NCBI GenBank assembly: GCA_002421905.1
Contig: DISK01000011.1
Coordinates: forward strand, 1 to 27,958
Origin: Micavibrio sp. UBA6212
Lineage (GTDB): Bacteria > Pseudomonadota > Alphaproteobacteria > Micavibrionales > Micavibrionaceae
Reading direction: 5' to 3'
Length of the DNA stretch: 27,958 nucleotides
The notes below the pieces were generated by a model. It worked only from the letters and a program-made list of their open reading frames with translations, did no database searches and was not told the origin of the DNA. Numbering within the stretch: position 1 is the stretch's first letter; the number at the start of each line of letters is the position of its first letter. This document shows positions 8,134 through 15,097 of this stretch, piece by piece. Both the position numbers and the translations under genes were made by a program.

Positions 8134-8667
8134 ATGTCTCGCGTAGGTAAAAATCCAGTTGCTGTGCCAAATGGCGTGACAATTGACCTGAAGGAACAGG
8201 ATATTAAAGTCAAAGGGCCGAAAGGCGAAATGGCTTTGGCAGTTCATCCTAAGGTCTCCGTGTCCATTGAAAATGGTGCAATTACTGTTGCTCCAAATAC
8301 CAAGGATCTGGAAAGCCGTGCTTTGTGGGCAACCATGCAACGTCGTATTGCCAATATGGTACAAGGCGTGACCGAAGGGTTCTCCAAGAACCTTGAGATC
8401 GAAGGTGTTGGATACCGTTGCAATCTTCAAGGCAAAGAACTTGTTCTGCAACTTGGGTTCAGTCATGACGTGCGTTATGCGATCCCTGAGGGCATCACGA
8501 TTGTTGTTGAAAAACAAACCCAGATCAAAATTTCCGGTATTGATAAGGAACAGGTTGGTCAGGTTGCTGCGGAAATCCGTGGTTACAGACCACCAGAGCC
8601 ATATAAAGGCAAAGGCGTTCGTTATGCAGGGGAATATATCCTGCGTAAAGAAGGCAAGAAGAAATAA
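8134..8667 (+). CDS. rplF: 50S ribosomal protein L6
   Basis: L6 supports the factor-binding site of the 50S subunit. The start is placed at ATG 8134, which gives MSRVGKNPVAVPNGV and 177 residues, the E. coli length. A longer reading from TTG 8116 is rejected because the GAGGA ribosome binding site (8122-8126) sits just upstream of 8134 and the extra residues are not family-like. The C-terminal signature reads EIRGYRPPEPYKGKGVRY, then AGEYILRKEGKKK. The 53-base gap after rpsH is longer than most in this operon. Confidence 0.97.
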   Translation: MSRVGKNPVAVPNGVTIDLKEQDIKVKGPKGEMALAVHPKVSVSIENGAITVAPNTKDLESRALWATMQRRIANMVQGVTEGFSKNLEIEGVGYRCNLQGKELVLQLGFSHDVRYAIPEGITIVVEKQTQIKISGIDKEQVGQVAAEIRGYRPPEPYKGKGVRYAGEYILRKEGKKK

Positions 8668-8713
8668 CTAAGAAGCTATTAGAGATAATTAAGGTTAAGA
8701 AGGACGAAACATC

Positions 8714-9070
8714 ATGCGTCAACCAGAAACAAATGCACAAAGACGGGCACGTCGCGTACGCGCAAAACTTACCCGCATTAATAAGGCTGGATTATTGCGC
8801 TTGTCCATACACCGGACAAACAACCAAATTTATGCTCAAATCATTGATGATACAAAAGGTATCACTTTGGCTGCAGCATCAACGCTGGAAAGCGACCTGC
8901 GTAAAACAGGCGGTAATGTAGCGGCAGCTAGCAAAGTAGGTGAAATGATCGCCGAGCGTGCTAGGGCAGCAAAAGTGACAAAAGTTATGTTTGACCGCGG
9001 AAGCTTCCGTTACCATGGCCGTGTTAAGGCGTTGGCAGAAGCAGCTCGTGCAGGCGGATTAGAATTCTAA
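8714..9070 (+). CDS. rplR: 50S ribosomal protein L18
   Basis: L18 binds 5S rRNA with L5 and L25 in the central protuberance. The 118-residue product is of usual length. It has the basic N-terminus QRRARRVRAKL, LRLSIHRTNNQIYAQIIDD, and the conserved C-terminal FDRGSFRYHGRVKALAEAAR with GGLEF at the end. The upstream AAGGA lies about 10 bases from the ATG. The spacing is 46 bases after rplF and 21 before rpsE. Confidence 0.98.
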   Translation: MRQPETNAQRRARRVRAKLTRINKAGLLRLSIHRTNNQIYAQIIDDTKGITLAAASTLESDLRKTGGNVAAASKVGEMIAERARAAKVTKVMFDRGSFRYHGRVKALAEAARAGGLEF

Positions 9071-9091
9071 GGAAGGAATGGTGAACTAAAG

Positions 9092-9679
9092 ATGGCTCGT
9101 CCAGATCGTAAACGCGAAGAGCGCGAAGAAGTAGAATTGAACGAACGCCTGGTTGCCGTCAACCGCGTTGCTAAAGTTGTGAAAGGTGGCCGTCGTTTCG
9201 GTTTCGCAGCATTGGTCGTTGTGGGTGATGGTCGTGGTCGTGTTGGTCATGGTCACGCAAAAGCTCGTGAGGTTCCTGATGCAATTCGCAAGGCAACCGA
9301 ACAGGCAAAACGCAACATGATCCGTGTCGCCCTTCGTGAAGGTCGTACAATCCACCATGATGTGGTCGGTCGTTACGGTGCGGGGCACGTTCGCTTGCGG
9401 ACAGCCCCAGCCGGTACTGGTATTATTGCGGGTGGTCCATTGCGTGCGATTTTCGAAGCAATCGGAATTCAGGACGTTGTGGCAAAAGCCATCGGAACCA
9501 ACAATCCATATAACATGGTCAATGCGACATTCGAAGCCTTCAAACTGATGGAAAGCCCGCGTACAGTTGCTGCACGTCGTGGTAAAAAAGTCAGCGAGAT
9601 TGTTGCAAACCGTGATGTTCGTATGAAAGAAGCTAAAGCAGAAGACGCATCGGAAGATGCCGAAGTTGCAGCAGAATAA
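9092..9679 (+). CDS. rpsE: 30S ribosomal protein S5
   Basis: S5 acts at the mRNA entry channel and in decoding fidelity. The 195-residue product has the double-stranded-RNA-binding-like N-terminal domain with VNRVAKVVKGGRRFGFAALV and GDGRGRVGHGHAKAREVP. The C-terminal domain follows with GAGHVRLRTAPAGTGIIAGG and IGTNNPYNMVNATFEA. The last 18 or so residues are an acidic Ala/Glu/Asp tail beyond the E. coli length of 167. It lies 21 bases after rplR and 17 before rpmD. Confidence 0.98.
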   Translation: MARPDRKREEREEVELNERLVAVNRVAKVVKGGRRFGFAALVVVGDGRGRVGHGHAKAREVPDAIRKATEQAKRNMIRVALREGRTIHHDVVGRYGAGHVRLRTAPAGTGIIAGGPLRAIFEAIGIQDVVAKAIGTNNPYNMVNATFEAFKLMESPRTVAARRGKKVSEIVANRDVRMKEAKAEDASEDAEVAAE

Positions 9680-9696
9680 GATAGAGGATATCTGAT

Positions 9697-9909
9697 ATGG
9701 CACAAGCAAAAGCAAAAAAGGCAGACGCTTCTAAAAAAATGATCACTGTGACCCAGATCGGTAGCCCGATCGGTCGTCAACAGGATCAGGAACAAACCCT
9801 TGTTGGTTTGGGATTGAATAAAATGCACCGTTCCAAACAGTTGGAAGATACTCCTTCTGTACGTGGCATGATTCACAAAGTACGTCACCTTGTGAAAGTT
9901 GCCGAATAA
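9697..9909 (+). CDS. rpmD: 50S ribosomal protein L30
   Basis: L30 is a small 50S protein. The 70-residue product carries the conserved core ITVTQIGSPIGRQQDQEQTL and GLGLNKMHRSKQLEDTPSVRG. It has about 14 extra Lys/Ala-rich residues at the N-terminus compared with the core. The start at 9697 is chosen because GAGGA lies about 9 bases upstream; an internal ATG before ITVTQ lacks a comparable site. It is 17 bases after rpsE and 26 before rplO. Confidence 0.96.
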   Translation: MAQAKAKKADASKKMITVTQIGSPIGRQQDQEQTLVGLGLNKMHRSKQLEDTPSVRGMIHKVRHLVKVAE

Positions 9910-9935
9910 ACGGTAGAGATTAAGAGGATATCAAA

Positions 9936-10442
9936 ATGAAACTGAATGAACTCCAGCCTCAAGAAGGCGCAGTAAAAAAGAGAATGCGCGTTGGCCGTGG
10001 AATCGGTTCCGGTAAAGGTAAAACTTGCGGACGTGGTCAAAAGGGTCAAAAAGCTCGTACCGGTGTAGCAATCAACGGTTTCGAGGGTGGACAAATGCCA
10101 CTCTACCGCCGTTTGCCGAAAATGGGTTTCACCAATATTTTCGCAAAAGATCTCTCCACAGTGAACTTGGCTCAGCTGCAAGCTGCCATCGATTCAGGCA
10201 GAGTGAATGCAAAAGAGGCAATCACCTCTGAAATATTGCAAAAAGCAGGTATCGCCGCCAAAGCAAAAGACGGTGTTCGTCTGTTGGGCAATGGCGAATT
10301 GTCTGCCAAAGTAACCTTGAAAGTCGCAGGCGTAACAGCCTCTGCCAAAGTTGCTGTTGAAAAAGCAGGCGGATCAGTCGAAGTGATCGTTAGGGAAGTT
10401 GCTCCGGTTGTTCGCAAGAAACCAATTCCCGGACAAAAATAA
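9936..10442 (+). CDS. rplO: 50S ribosomal protein L15
   Basis: L15 is a late 50S assembly protein. The 168-residue product begins MKLNELQPQEGAVKKRMRVG. It has the Gly-rich basic RNA-binding segment GSGKGKTCGRGQKGQKAR, GFEGGQMPLYRRLPKMGF, and the C-terminal fold ending in VAPVVRKKPIPGQK. It is the last ribosomal protein gene before an intrinsic terminator. secY, often directly coupled to rplO, is here separated by about 390 bases with a terminator and a small ORF between. Confidence 0.98.
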   Translation: MKLNELQPQEGAVKKRMRVGRGIGSGKGKTCGRGQKGQKARTGVAINGFEGGQMPLYRRLPKMGFTNIFAKDLSTVNLAQLQAAIDSGRVNAKEAITSEILQKAGIAAKAKDGVRLLGNGELSAKVTLKVAGVTASAKVAVEKAGGSVEVIVREVAPVVRKKPIPGQK

Positions 10443-10476
10443 GTCAAAATCGCTCTAAAGAGTGATATGGAATTCT

Positions 10477-10500
10477 AAAGAGGCCTTCGGGCCTCTTTTT
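10477..10500 (+). terminator. Intrinsic terminator after rplO
   Basis: A nine-base-pair stem (10477-10485 with 10490-10498; GC core GAGGCC/GGCCTC) closes a TTCG tetraloop and runs into a T tract ending at 10500. This is a textbook rho-independent terminator. It marks the end of the long ribosomal transcript 35 bases after the rplO stop. Confidence 0.93.
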
Positions 10501-10570
10501 ATTTGACATTCTTGCTCACCCAGCTAACGTTATTAGACTATAAAAGATAAATGATAGGCAGGAGATAAAA

Positions 10571-10705
10571 ATGAAACCCACATTTAATAAACTCAATGAT
10601 GAGAGATTTATTCCTAAATCGACAAAAACCGCTATTTCATCAGAAGGAACCGGCTCTTGCCTTGACAAGAGACCAACTCCTCCAGTTAAGGGCCCTGGAG
10701 TCTAG
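10571..10705 (+). CDS. Unrecognised 44-residue small protein
   Basis: An ATG-initiated ORF of 44 codons lies between the rplO terminator and a second terminator. It is preceded by a strong AGGAGA ribosome binding site at ideal spacing (10560-10565). The product starts MKPTFNKLNDERFIPK, contains one Cys, is rich in Lys/Thr/Ser, and ends in a proline/glycine-rich stretch PTPPVKGPGV. It has no signal peptide or membrane segment and I recognise no family. TTGACA at 10503-10508 is a possible -35, but I see no good -10 at normal spacing. A six-base-pair inverted repeat (CTCCAG/CTGGAG, 10680-10700) covers the 3' end of the ORF, so the transcript could instead act as an RNA. Existence as a gene is plausible but not proven. 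Confidence 0.5.
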   Translation: MKPTFNKLNDERFIPKSTKTAISSEGTGSCLDKRPTPPVKGPGV

Positions 10706-10723
10706 ATTGGCTATTTCTCGTAG

Positions 10724-10751
10724 AAACCGCGCAATTTGACGCGGTTTTTTT
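10724..10751 (+). terminator. Intrinsic terminator after the small ORF
   Basis: An eight-base-pair stem (AAACCGCG 10724-10731 with CGCGGTTT 10740-10747) with an eight-base loop is followed by a run of seven T ending at 10751. It lies 19 bases after the small ORF stop. With the rplO terminator it isolates 10501-10751 as a separate transcription unit. Confidence 0.9.
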
Positions 10752-10752
10752 G

Positions 10753-10802
10753 TGTCCAGAATTGCATCTCTGCTGGACAGAAGGTCATTCATCCGCTACA
10801 TA
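10753..10802 (+). promoter_or_regulatory. Possible secY promoter with inverted repeat
   Basis: TGGACA (10774-10779) and TACATA (10797-10802), 17 bases apart, are a weak sigma-70-like promoter. The -35 hexamer overlaps the right arm of a seven-base inverted repeat, TGTCCAG (10753-10759) and CTGGACA (10773-10779). A promoter is expected here because a terminator lies just upstream of secY. The exact hexamers are uncertain. Confidence 0.35.
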
Positions 10803-10832
10803 TTCTGGGATTCACAAATAAGGATAAAGACT

Positions 10833-12182
10833 ATGGTATCTGCGGTAGAGCAACTCTCGAAAAATTCAAACTGGGGCGCTTTTTCCAAGGCAACAGAGCT
10901 CAAGAAAAGAATCTGGTTTGTCATTGGCGCTTTGCTGGTGTTCCGGTTGGGATCCTATATCCCGATTCCCGGAATTGACCCCCATGCTTGGGAAGATATT
11001 TTCCAGCAAAAAGGTGGCGGATTGCTCGATATGTTCAACATGTTCTCGGGTGGATCGCTTGAGCGGATGACCATTTTTGCCCTTTCGATCATGCCATATA
11101 TTTCGGCATCGATTATCATCCAATTGGCAACAGCCCTGTCCCCTAAACTTGAAGCCTTGAAAAAAGAAGGTGACTCCGGACGCCAAAAAATCAACCAGTA
11201 CACACGCTACCTGACGGTGCTTCTGGCGGCAATTCAGGCCTATGGCCTTTCCGTCGGTCTTGAAAACATTCAAGGCGCCCAAGGCTCTGCTGTGATTGAT
11301 CCGGGCATGTTCTTCCGTATCTCAACCGTGATTACCGTGGTCGGCGGAACGATGTTCCTGATGTGGCTGGGTGAACAAATCACCTCACGCGGAATCGGTA
11401 ACGGCATATCCCTGATTATTTTTGCAGGGATCGTGGCTGGTTTGCCCGGCGCCTTGGTTCAGACTCTGGAGCTGGGACGTGAAGGAAGCATCACCTTTAT
11501 TGGCCTTCTGTTGATGACGGTCATGGTTATAGGAACGGTTGTCTTCATTGTCTTTATGGAACGCGCCCAACGCCGCATTCTTGTGCAGTATCCGAAACGT
11601 CAGGTCGGCGCACAGCAAATGACCCAAGCCTCGCAAAACCATCTGCCATTGAAGCTCAATATGTCGGGTGTAATTCCACCGATTTTTGCCTCTTCTCTGT
11701 TGTTCTTGCCTATGACGATTGTCGGCTTTGCGGGTCTGGAAGCCAGCGACGGATTTATTTCTGATCTGGCGCGTTATATGACGACGGGCCATCCGGTACA
11801 TATGATCGCCTACGCAACCCTGATTGCATTCTTTGCTTTCTTCTATACGGCTGTTGTGTTCAATCCGGAAGAAAATGCCGAAATGCTGCGCAAATATGGC
11901 GGATTTATTCCGGGTGTTCGTCCGGGCAAAAATACCGCCGATTTTCTCGATCATGTTCTAACCCGTATCACGGTTCTGGGTGCAGCATATTTGTGCTTTA
12001 TCTGCTTGATGCCGGAATTCCTGATCTCGGAATATTCACTGCCGTTTTATTTTGGTGGAACGTCCCTGTTGATTGTGGTGTCAGTCACCATGGATACCGT
12101 CGCTCAGGTTAACTCGCATATGCTGGCGCATCAATATGAAGGATTGATCAAAAAAACCCGTTTGACCAAAGGGAGAAAGTAA
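10833..12182 (+). CDS. secY: Preprotein translocase subunit SecY
   Basis: SecY is the channel of the Sec translocon in the inner membrane. From ATG 10833 it is 449 residues, starting MVSAVEQLSKNSNWGAF, with an AGGAT site about 7 bases upstream. A longer reading from GTG 10752 would begin at the terminator and is rejected. It has ten predicted hydrophobic segments, the plug-region motif FNMFSGGSL at about residues 68-76, PYISASIIIQL, and the cytoplasmic-loop motif GVRPGK at 361-366. The gene ends 3 bases before adk, giving the classic secY-adk pair. rpmJ (L36), which follows secY in some bacteria, is not here. Confidence 0.97.
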   Translation: MVSAVEQLSKNSNWGAFSKATELKKRIWFVIGALLVFRLGSYIPIPGIDPHAWEDIFQQKGGGLLDMFNMFSGGSLERMTIFALSIMPYISASIIIQLATALSPKLEALKKEGDSGRQKINQYTRYLTVLLAAIQAYGLSVGLENIQGAQGSAVIDPGMFFRISTVITVVGGTMFLMWLGEQITSRGIGNGISLIIFAGIVAGLPGALVQTLELGREGSITFIGLLLMTVMVIGTVVFIVFMERAQRRILVQYPKRQVGAQQMTQASQNHLPLKLNMSGVIPPIFASSLLFLPMTIVGFAGLEASDGFISDLARYMTTGHPVHMIAYATLIAFFAFFYTAVVFNPEENAEMLRKYGGFIPGVRPGKNTADFLDHVLTRITVLGAAYLCFICLMPEFLISEYSLPFYFGGTSLLIVVSVTMDTVAQVNSHMLAHQYEGLIKKTRLTKGRK

Positions 12183-12185
12183 ATC

Positions 12186-12761
12186 GTGAATATCATTTTG
12201 ATGGGCCCTCCGGGCGCAGGCAAGGGAACTCAAGCCAAACTTCTCGAAGATACACGCGGATTAAAACAACTCTCGACTGGTGATATGCTGCGCGGTGAAA
12301 TCGCTGCACAAAGTCCGCTCGGTCTAAAGGTTAAAGAAATCATGGATGCCGGATCTCTGGTATCGGATGAAATTGTGATCGAGATGATCTCGCACCGGAT
12401 CGACCACGCTGATTGTGTGAAGGGTTTTATTCTGGATGGGTTCCCCAGAACCGTGGCTCAAGCTGAGGCTCTGGACAAAATGCTGCATGAAAAGGGCAAA
12501 GACCTGAATGCGGTTATTCAATTATCTGTCGATGAAGACGCCCTTTTGGCCCGTATAGAAAAACGCGCAGCGGAAAGCGGCGTGGTCAGGGCTGACGATA
12601 ACGCGGAAACGCTCAAAAAACGTCTGGATGCGTATAAAGCCCAAACCGCTCCGATTTTGCCATATTATGAAGGCAAAGGGATGCTTAAAACTGTGGATGG
12701 CATGGCCGATATTGACACTGTAACGGCTGAAATTGCTGGTATTTTGGATGGTGCCGCGTAG
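12186..12761 (+). CDS. adk: Adenylate kinase (short-LID type)
   Basis: This cytoplasmic kinase converts ATP plus AMP to two ADP. The GTG start at 12186 gives 191 residues, MNIILMGPPGAGKGTQ, with the Walker A loop GPPGAGKGT at residues 7-15. The NMP-binding and core segments include LSTGDMLRGEI and ILDGFPRTVAQAE. It lacks the longer LID insertion and zinc cysteines of some Adks, so it is the short type common in Alphaproteobacteria (about 190 residues, against 214 in E. coli). It lies 3 bases after secY and its ribosome binding site (GGGAGA) is inside the end of secY. Co-translation with secY is likely. Confidence 0.97.
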   Translation: MNIILMGPPGAGKGTQAKLLEDTRGLKQLSTGDMLRGEIAAQSPLGLKVKEIMDAGSLVSDEIVIEMISHRIDHADCVKGFILDGFPRTVAQAEALDKMLHEKGKDLNAVIQLSVDEDALLARIEKRAAESGVVRADDNAETLKKRLDAYKAQTAPILPYYEGKGMLKTVDGMADIDTVTAEIAGILDGAA

Positions 12762-12792
12762 TGGATTCTGGTAAATCAAGAAAAAGCCAGAC

Positions 12793-12801
12793 TTATCCAC
12801 A
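12793..12801 (+). promoter_or_regulatory. Perfect consensus DnaA-box sequence
   Basis: TTATCCACA matches the high-affinity DnaA box exactly. It lies in the adk-rpsM gap, 18 bases upstream of the -35 hexamer of the rpsM promoter. A single 9-mer match on either strand is expected about 0.2 times in a window this size, so chance is possible. No cluster of boxes or AT-rich unwinding region is visible, so this is not an origin. Confidence 0.4.
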
Positions 12802-12819
12802 GAAAATTCAAGAAAATAG

Positions 12820-12847
12820 TTGACTCTAAGCCTTAAATGCTTAGTAT
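12820..12847 (+). promoter_or_regulatory. Sigma-70-type promoter of the rpsM-rpsK-rpoA-rplQ unit
   Basis: TTGACT (12820-12825) and TAGTAT (12842-12847) are separated by 16 bases. The hexamers match consensus at 5 of 6 and 4 of 6 positions. It lies in the 231-base gap after adk and points at rpsM. The spacer contains a small inverted repeat TAAGC/GCTTA (12827-12831, 12839-12843). No terminator separates adk from this promoter, so read-through from secY-adk is also possible. Confidence 0.65.
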
Positions 12848-12854
12848 GCGCTCA

Positions 12855-12992
12855 TTCCGGCATGCAAAACACATGTTTCGGCAGGTTTTTTACTTGTCCG
12901 GTATTGGTATACGACCCGGCGTTTCTTATTGAAAAATATAGAAATTTTACGGATCGGATTGAAATCAAACAGAAGAAAATGAGGAGTCGTTT
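12855..12992 (+). promoter_or_regulatory. Leader of the alpha operon, possible structured RNA
   Basis: About 140 bases separate the predicted transcription start from the rpsM ATG, much longer than the 10-50 base gaps elsewhere in these operons. The stretch contains short complementary segments, such as TGCAAAACA with TGTTTCGGCA (one bulge) near 12863-12883 followed by T6, and CCGG-CCGG arms near 12898-12918. GAGGAG (12981-12986) is the rpsM ribosome binding site. In E. coli the alpha operon leader binds S4; rpsD is absent here, so any regulator is unknown. The structure is my inference by eye. Confidence 0.35.
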
Positions 12993-13373
12993 ATGGCCCG
13001 TATTTCCGGTGTCAATATTCCTGACAATAAACGCGTGATCATCTCCCTGACTTATATTCATGGGATTGGTCGCTTTTCAGCCGAAGAAATCTGCCGTGAA
13101 GTCGGTATAGATTTCACACGTCGGATGAAAGATCTAACCGAAGACGAATTGAACCAGATCCGTAAAGTCATCGAAAGTGGCAAATACATGATCGAAGGTG
13201 ATTTGCGTCGTGAAATTTCTCTCAACATCAAGCGTCTGATGGACATGCAGTGCTACCGTGGTGTTCGCCACCGTCGTGGTCTGCCGGTTCGTGGCCAGCG
13301 CACCCGTGGAAATGCCCGTACCCGTAAGGGACCTGCGAAACCGGTTGCTGGTAAGAAAATCGTCAAGAAATAA
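12993..13373 (+). CDS. rpsM: 30S ribosomal protein S13
   Basis: S13 sits at the top of the 30S head and contacts P-site tRNA and the L5 bridge. The 126-residue product begins MARISGVNIPDNKRV. It has the helix-turn segment YIHGIGRFSAEEICREVGID and the basic C-terminus CYRGVRHRRGLPVRGQRT, ending in a Lys-rich tail. The start has GAGGAG six bases upstream. It is the first gene of the alpha operon here, 30 bases before rpsK. Confidence 0.98.
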   Translation: MARISGVNIPDNKRVIISLTYIHGIGRFSAEEICREVGIDFTRRMKDLTEDELNQIRKVIESGKYMIEGDLRREISLNIKRLMDMQCYRGVRHRRGLPVRGQRTRGNARTRKGPAKPVAGKKIVKK

Positions 13374-13403
13374 CCAGCGCTAGAAATCAAGAGGATATAA
13401 ATC

Positions 13404-13805
13404 ATGGCAGCAAAAGATAATAAAAAAGCCGGCGCACGTAAGAAAGTTGTTCGCAAGAACATTGCGGTTGGTGTGGCTCACATCAATGCGTCGTTTAACA
13501 ACATTTTCATCAACCTGACCGATCCAATGGGTAACACCATTGCATGGTCTTCCGCTGGTATTGTAGGCTTCAAAGGATCTCGTAAATCGACTCCTTTCGC
13601 GGCCCAGATGACCGCAGAAGATGCAGGCCGCAAGGCTCAAGAACATGGCCTTCGTGAAGTTGATGTATTGATTAAAGGCCCAGGTGCAGGACGTGAATCT
13701 GCACTGCGCGCTCTGCAGTCGCTCGGATATACCATCCGTTCGATTAAAGATACGACACCGGTACCGCACAATGGTTGCCGTCCGCCAAAACGTCGCCGTA
13801 TCTAG
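13404..13805 (+). CDS. rpsK: 30S ribosomal protein S11
   Basis: S11 is a platform protein near the mRNA exit and the anti-Shine-Dalgarno helix. The 133-residue product has NIAVGVAHINASFNNIFI, a central GFKGSRKSTPFAAQM segment, and the universal C-terminus TPVPHNGCRPPKRRRI. The N-terminus is the usual Lys/Ala-rich extension. AGAGGA precedes the ATG. The next gene is rpoA; rpsD, which lies between them in E. coli, is absent, as I expect for Alphaproteobacteria. Confidence 0.98.
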   Translation: MAAKDNKKAGARKKVVRKNIAVGVAHINASFNNIFINLTDPMGNTIAWSSAGIVGFKGSRKSTPFAAQMTAEDAGRKAQEHGLREVDVLIKGPGAGRESALRALQSLGYTIRSIKDTTPVPHNGCRPPKRRRI

Positions 13806-13817
13806 TATCTTAATTTC

Positions 13818-13868
13818 TCCCGGGTGGTTTGTCCTCCCGGGAATGACTTATTTTTGTCGTTTACGACA
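13818..13868 (+). other. Two hairpins between rpsK and rpoA
   Basis: The 89-base rpsK-rpoA gap contains a strong stem TCCCGGG (13818-13824) with CCCGGGA (13836-13842), loop 11. Six bases later comes TTATTTTT (13849-13856 region), followed by a second stem TGTCG/CGACA (13855-13859, 13864-13868) with a TTTA loop. The first stem plus T-rich tract could be a weak or conditional terminator, or an RNA processing or pausing element lowering rpoA output relative to ribosomal proteins. The function is inferred only. Confidence 0.5.
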
Positions 13869-13894
13869 CTAATGCATGGTGAAAGGGAAAAAGC

Positions 13895-14920
13895 ATGCTG
13901 ATTCAGAAAAACTGGCTGGAACTGATTAAACCCAACAAAGTTGAAGTCGAACACAAAACCGATAGCCGCAATTTCGGCAAGGTTGTTGTCGAACCTTTGG
14001 AGCGTGGATTTGGTTTGACTTTGGGGAACGCGCTGCGCCGTGTTCTTCTTTCTTCCTTGCAAGGTGCAGCTGTAACAGCGGTGAAAATCGCTGGCGTCCA
14101 ACACGAATTTTCGACCATCGAAGGTGTTCGTGAAGACGTGACCGACATCATCCTGAACGTTAAAGCAATTGCCGTTCGCATGCATGTTGAAGGTCCAAAA
14201 AGAATGCGCTTGATGGCCGAAGGCCCATGTGAAGTGACATCCGGTATGATCGAAGCTGGTGCTGACATTGAAATCATGAATCCTGATCTGGTGATCTGCA
14301 CTTTGGATAAAGGCGCAAAACTGGACATGGAAATGACCGTCAACACAGGCAAAGGATACCGTCCTGCCGCGCTGAACCGTCCGGAAGATGCTCCTGTTGG
14401 ACTTATTCCAGTGGACAGCATTTTCTCACCAGTTCGTAAAGTTTCTTATGATGTGGAAGATACCCGTGTCGGACAAATTACCGACTACGATAAACTGACC
14501 TTGTCTGTTGAAACCAACGGCGTGATTTCTGCTGATGATGCGGTGGCTTATGCTGCGCGTATCCTGCAAGACCAACTGCAAGTGTTCATCAATTTCGAAG
14601 AACCAAAAGAAGCAAAAGTGACGGAAGAAGAGGAAAGCCTCCCATTCAACCGCAACCTGCTGAAAAAGGTCGAAGAGCTGGAACTCTCTGTACGTTCTGC
14701 CAACTGCCTGAAAAATGACAATATCGTTTACATCGGTGATCTGGTTCAGAAATCGGAATCTGAGATGCTGCGCACACCAAACTTCGGACGCAAATCCCTG
14801 AACGAAATCAAAGAAGTTCTGGGCATGATGGGTCTGCATTTGGGTATGCAGGTTGAAGGCTGGCCTCCTGAAAATATCGAGGAGCTGGCGCGCAAAATGG
14901 AAGATCCATTTGCACATTAG
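13895..14920 (+). CDS. rpoA: RNA polymerase alpha subunit
   Basis: RpoA nucleates RNA polymerase assembly and contacts UP elements and activators. The 341-residue product has the N-terminal dimerisation domain, with FGLTLGNALRRVLLSSLQG at about residues 39-57. An acidic linker near KVTEEEESLPFN follows, then a C-terminal domain with RSANCLKNDNI. Arg267 there aligns with DNA-contacting E. coli Arg265, and TPNFGRKSLNEIKEVL comes after. Length matches alphaproteobacterial RpoA (about 336-340). An AAGGGA site precedes the ATG. It sits between hairpin-containing gaps of 89 and 177 bases. Confidence 0.98.
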   Translation: MLIQKNWLELIKPNKVEVEHKTDSRNFGKVVVEPLERGFGLTLGNALRRVLLSSLQGAAVTAVKIAGVQHEFSTIEGVREDVTDIILNVKAIAVRMHVEGPKRMRLMAEGPCEVTSGMIEAGADIEIMNPDLVICTLDKGAKLDMEMTVNTGKGYRPAALNRPEDAPVGLIPVDSIFSPVRKVSYDVEDTRVGQITDYDKLTLSVETNGVISADDAVAYAARILQDQLQVFINFEEPKEAKVTEEEESLPFNRNLLKKVEELELSVRSANCLKNDNIVYIGDLVQKSESEMLRTPNFGRKSLNEIKEVLGMMGLHLGMQVEGWPPENIEELARKMEDPFAH

Positions 14921-14933
14921 AAATTTTAGAGCG

Positions 14934-15027
14934 GAGCCGGAATTGATCCGGCTCTGATCTGATAGGGCATCTCGCCCGCCCCAGAAAGTGAACGGCTGAA
15001 ACAAACAGCAAGTGCTTTCCGGTTTGT
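14934..15027 (+). other. Hairpins in the rpoA-rplQ gap
   Basis: The 177 bases between rpoA and rplQ hold no convincing gene. They contain a perfect eight-base-pair stem GAGCCGGA (14934-14941) with TCCGGCTC (14947-14954), loop 5. A small GGGC/GCCC stem lies near 14965-14977. A third structure at 15001-15027 pairs ACAAAC with GTTTGT around an inner AGC-AAGT-GCT hairpin. None has a T tract, so they do not look like terminators. They may stabilise or process the mRNA, or bind a protein (inference). Confidence 0.5.
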
Positions 15028-15097
15028 AAGATGACAGTTCTGCGTGGAGACTTAAAATCCTCGGAACGTCGCAGAGAAGTGAAGAAAGGTAAAAACC

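Noticed and set aside
10752..10832. N-terminal 27-residue extension of SecY from GTG 10752
   Set aside because: It starts directly after a terminator T tract, has no ribosome binding site, and the family-like N-terminus and AGGAT site begin at ATG 10833.
12793..12801. Replication origin
   Set aside because: Only a single DnaA box and no AT-rich unwinding region or dnaA/dnaN neighbours.
12839..12937. Small ORF of about 31 codons before rpsM
   Set aside because: It begins within the promoter -10 region, upstream of the predicted transcription start, and lacks a ribosome binding site.
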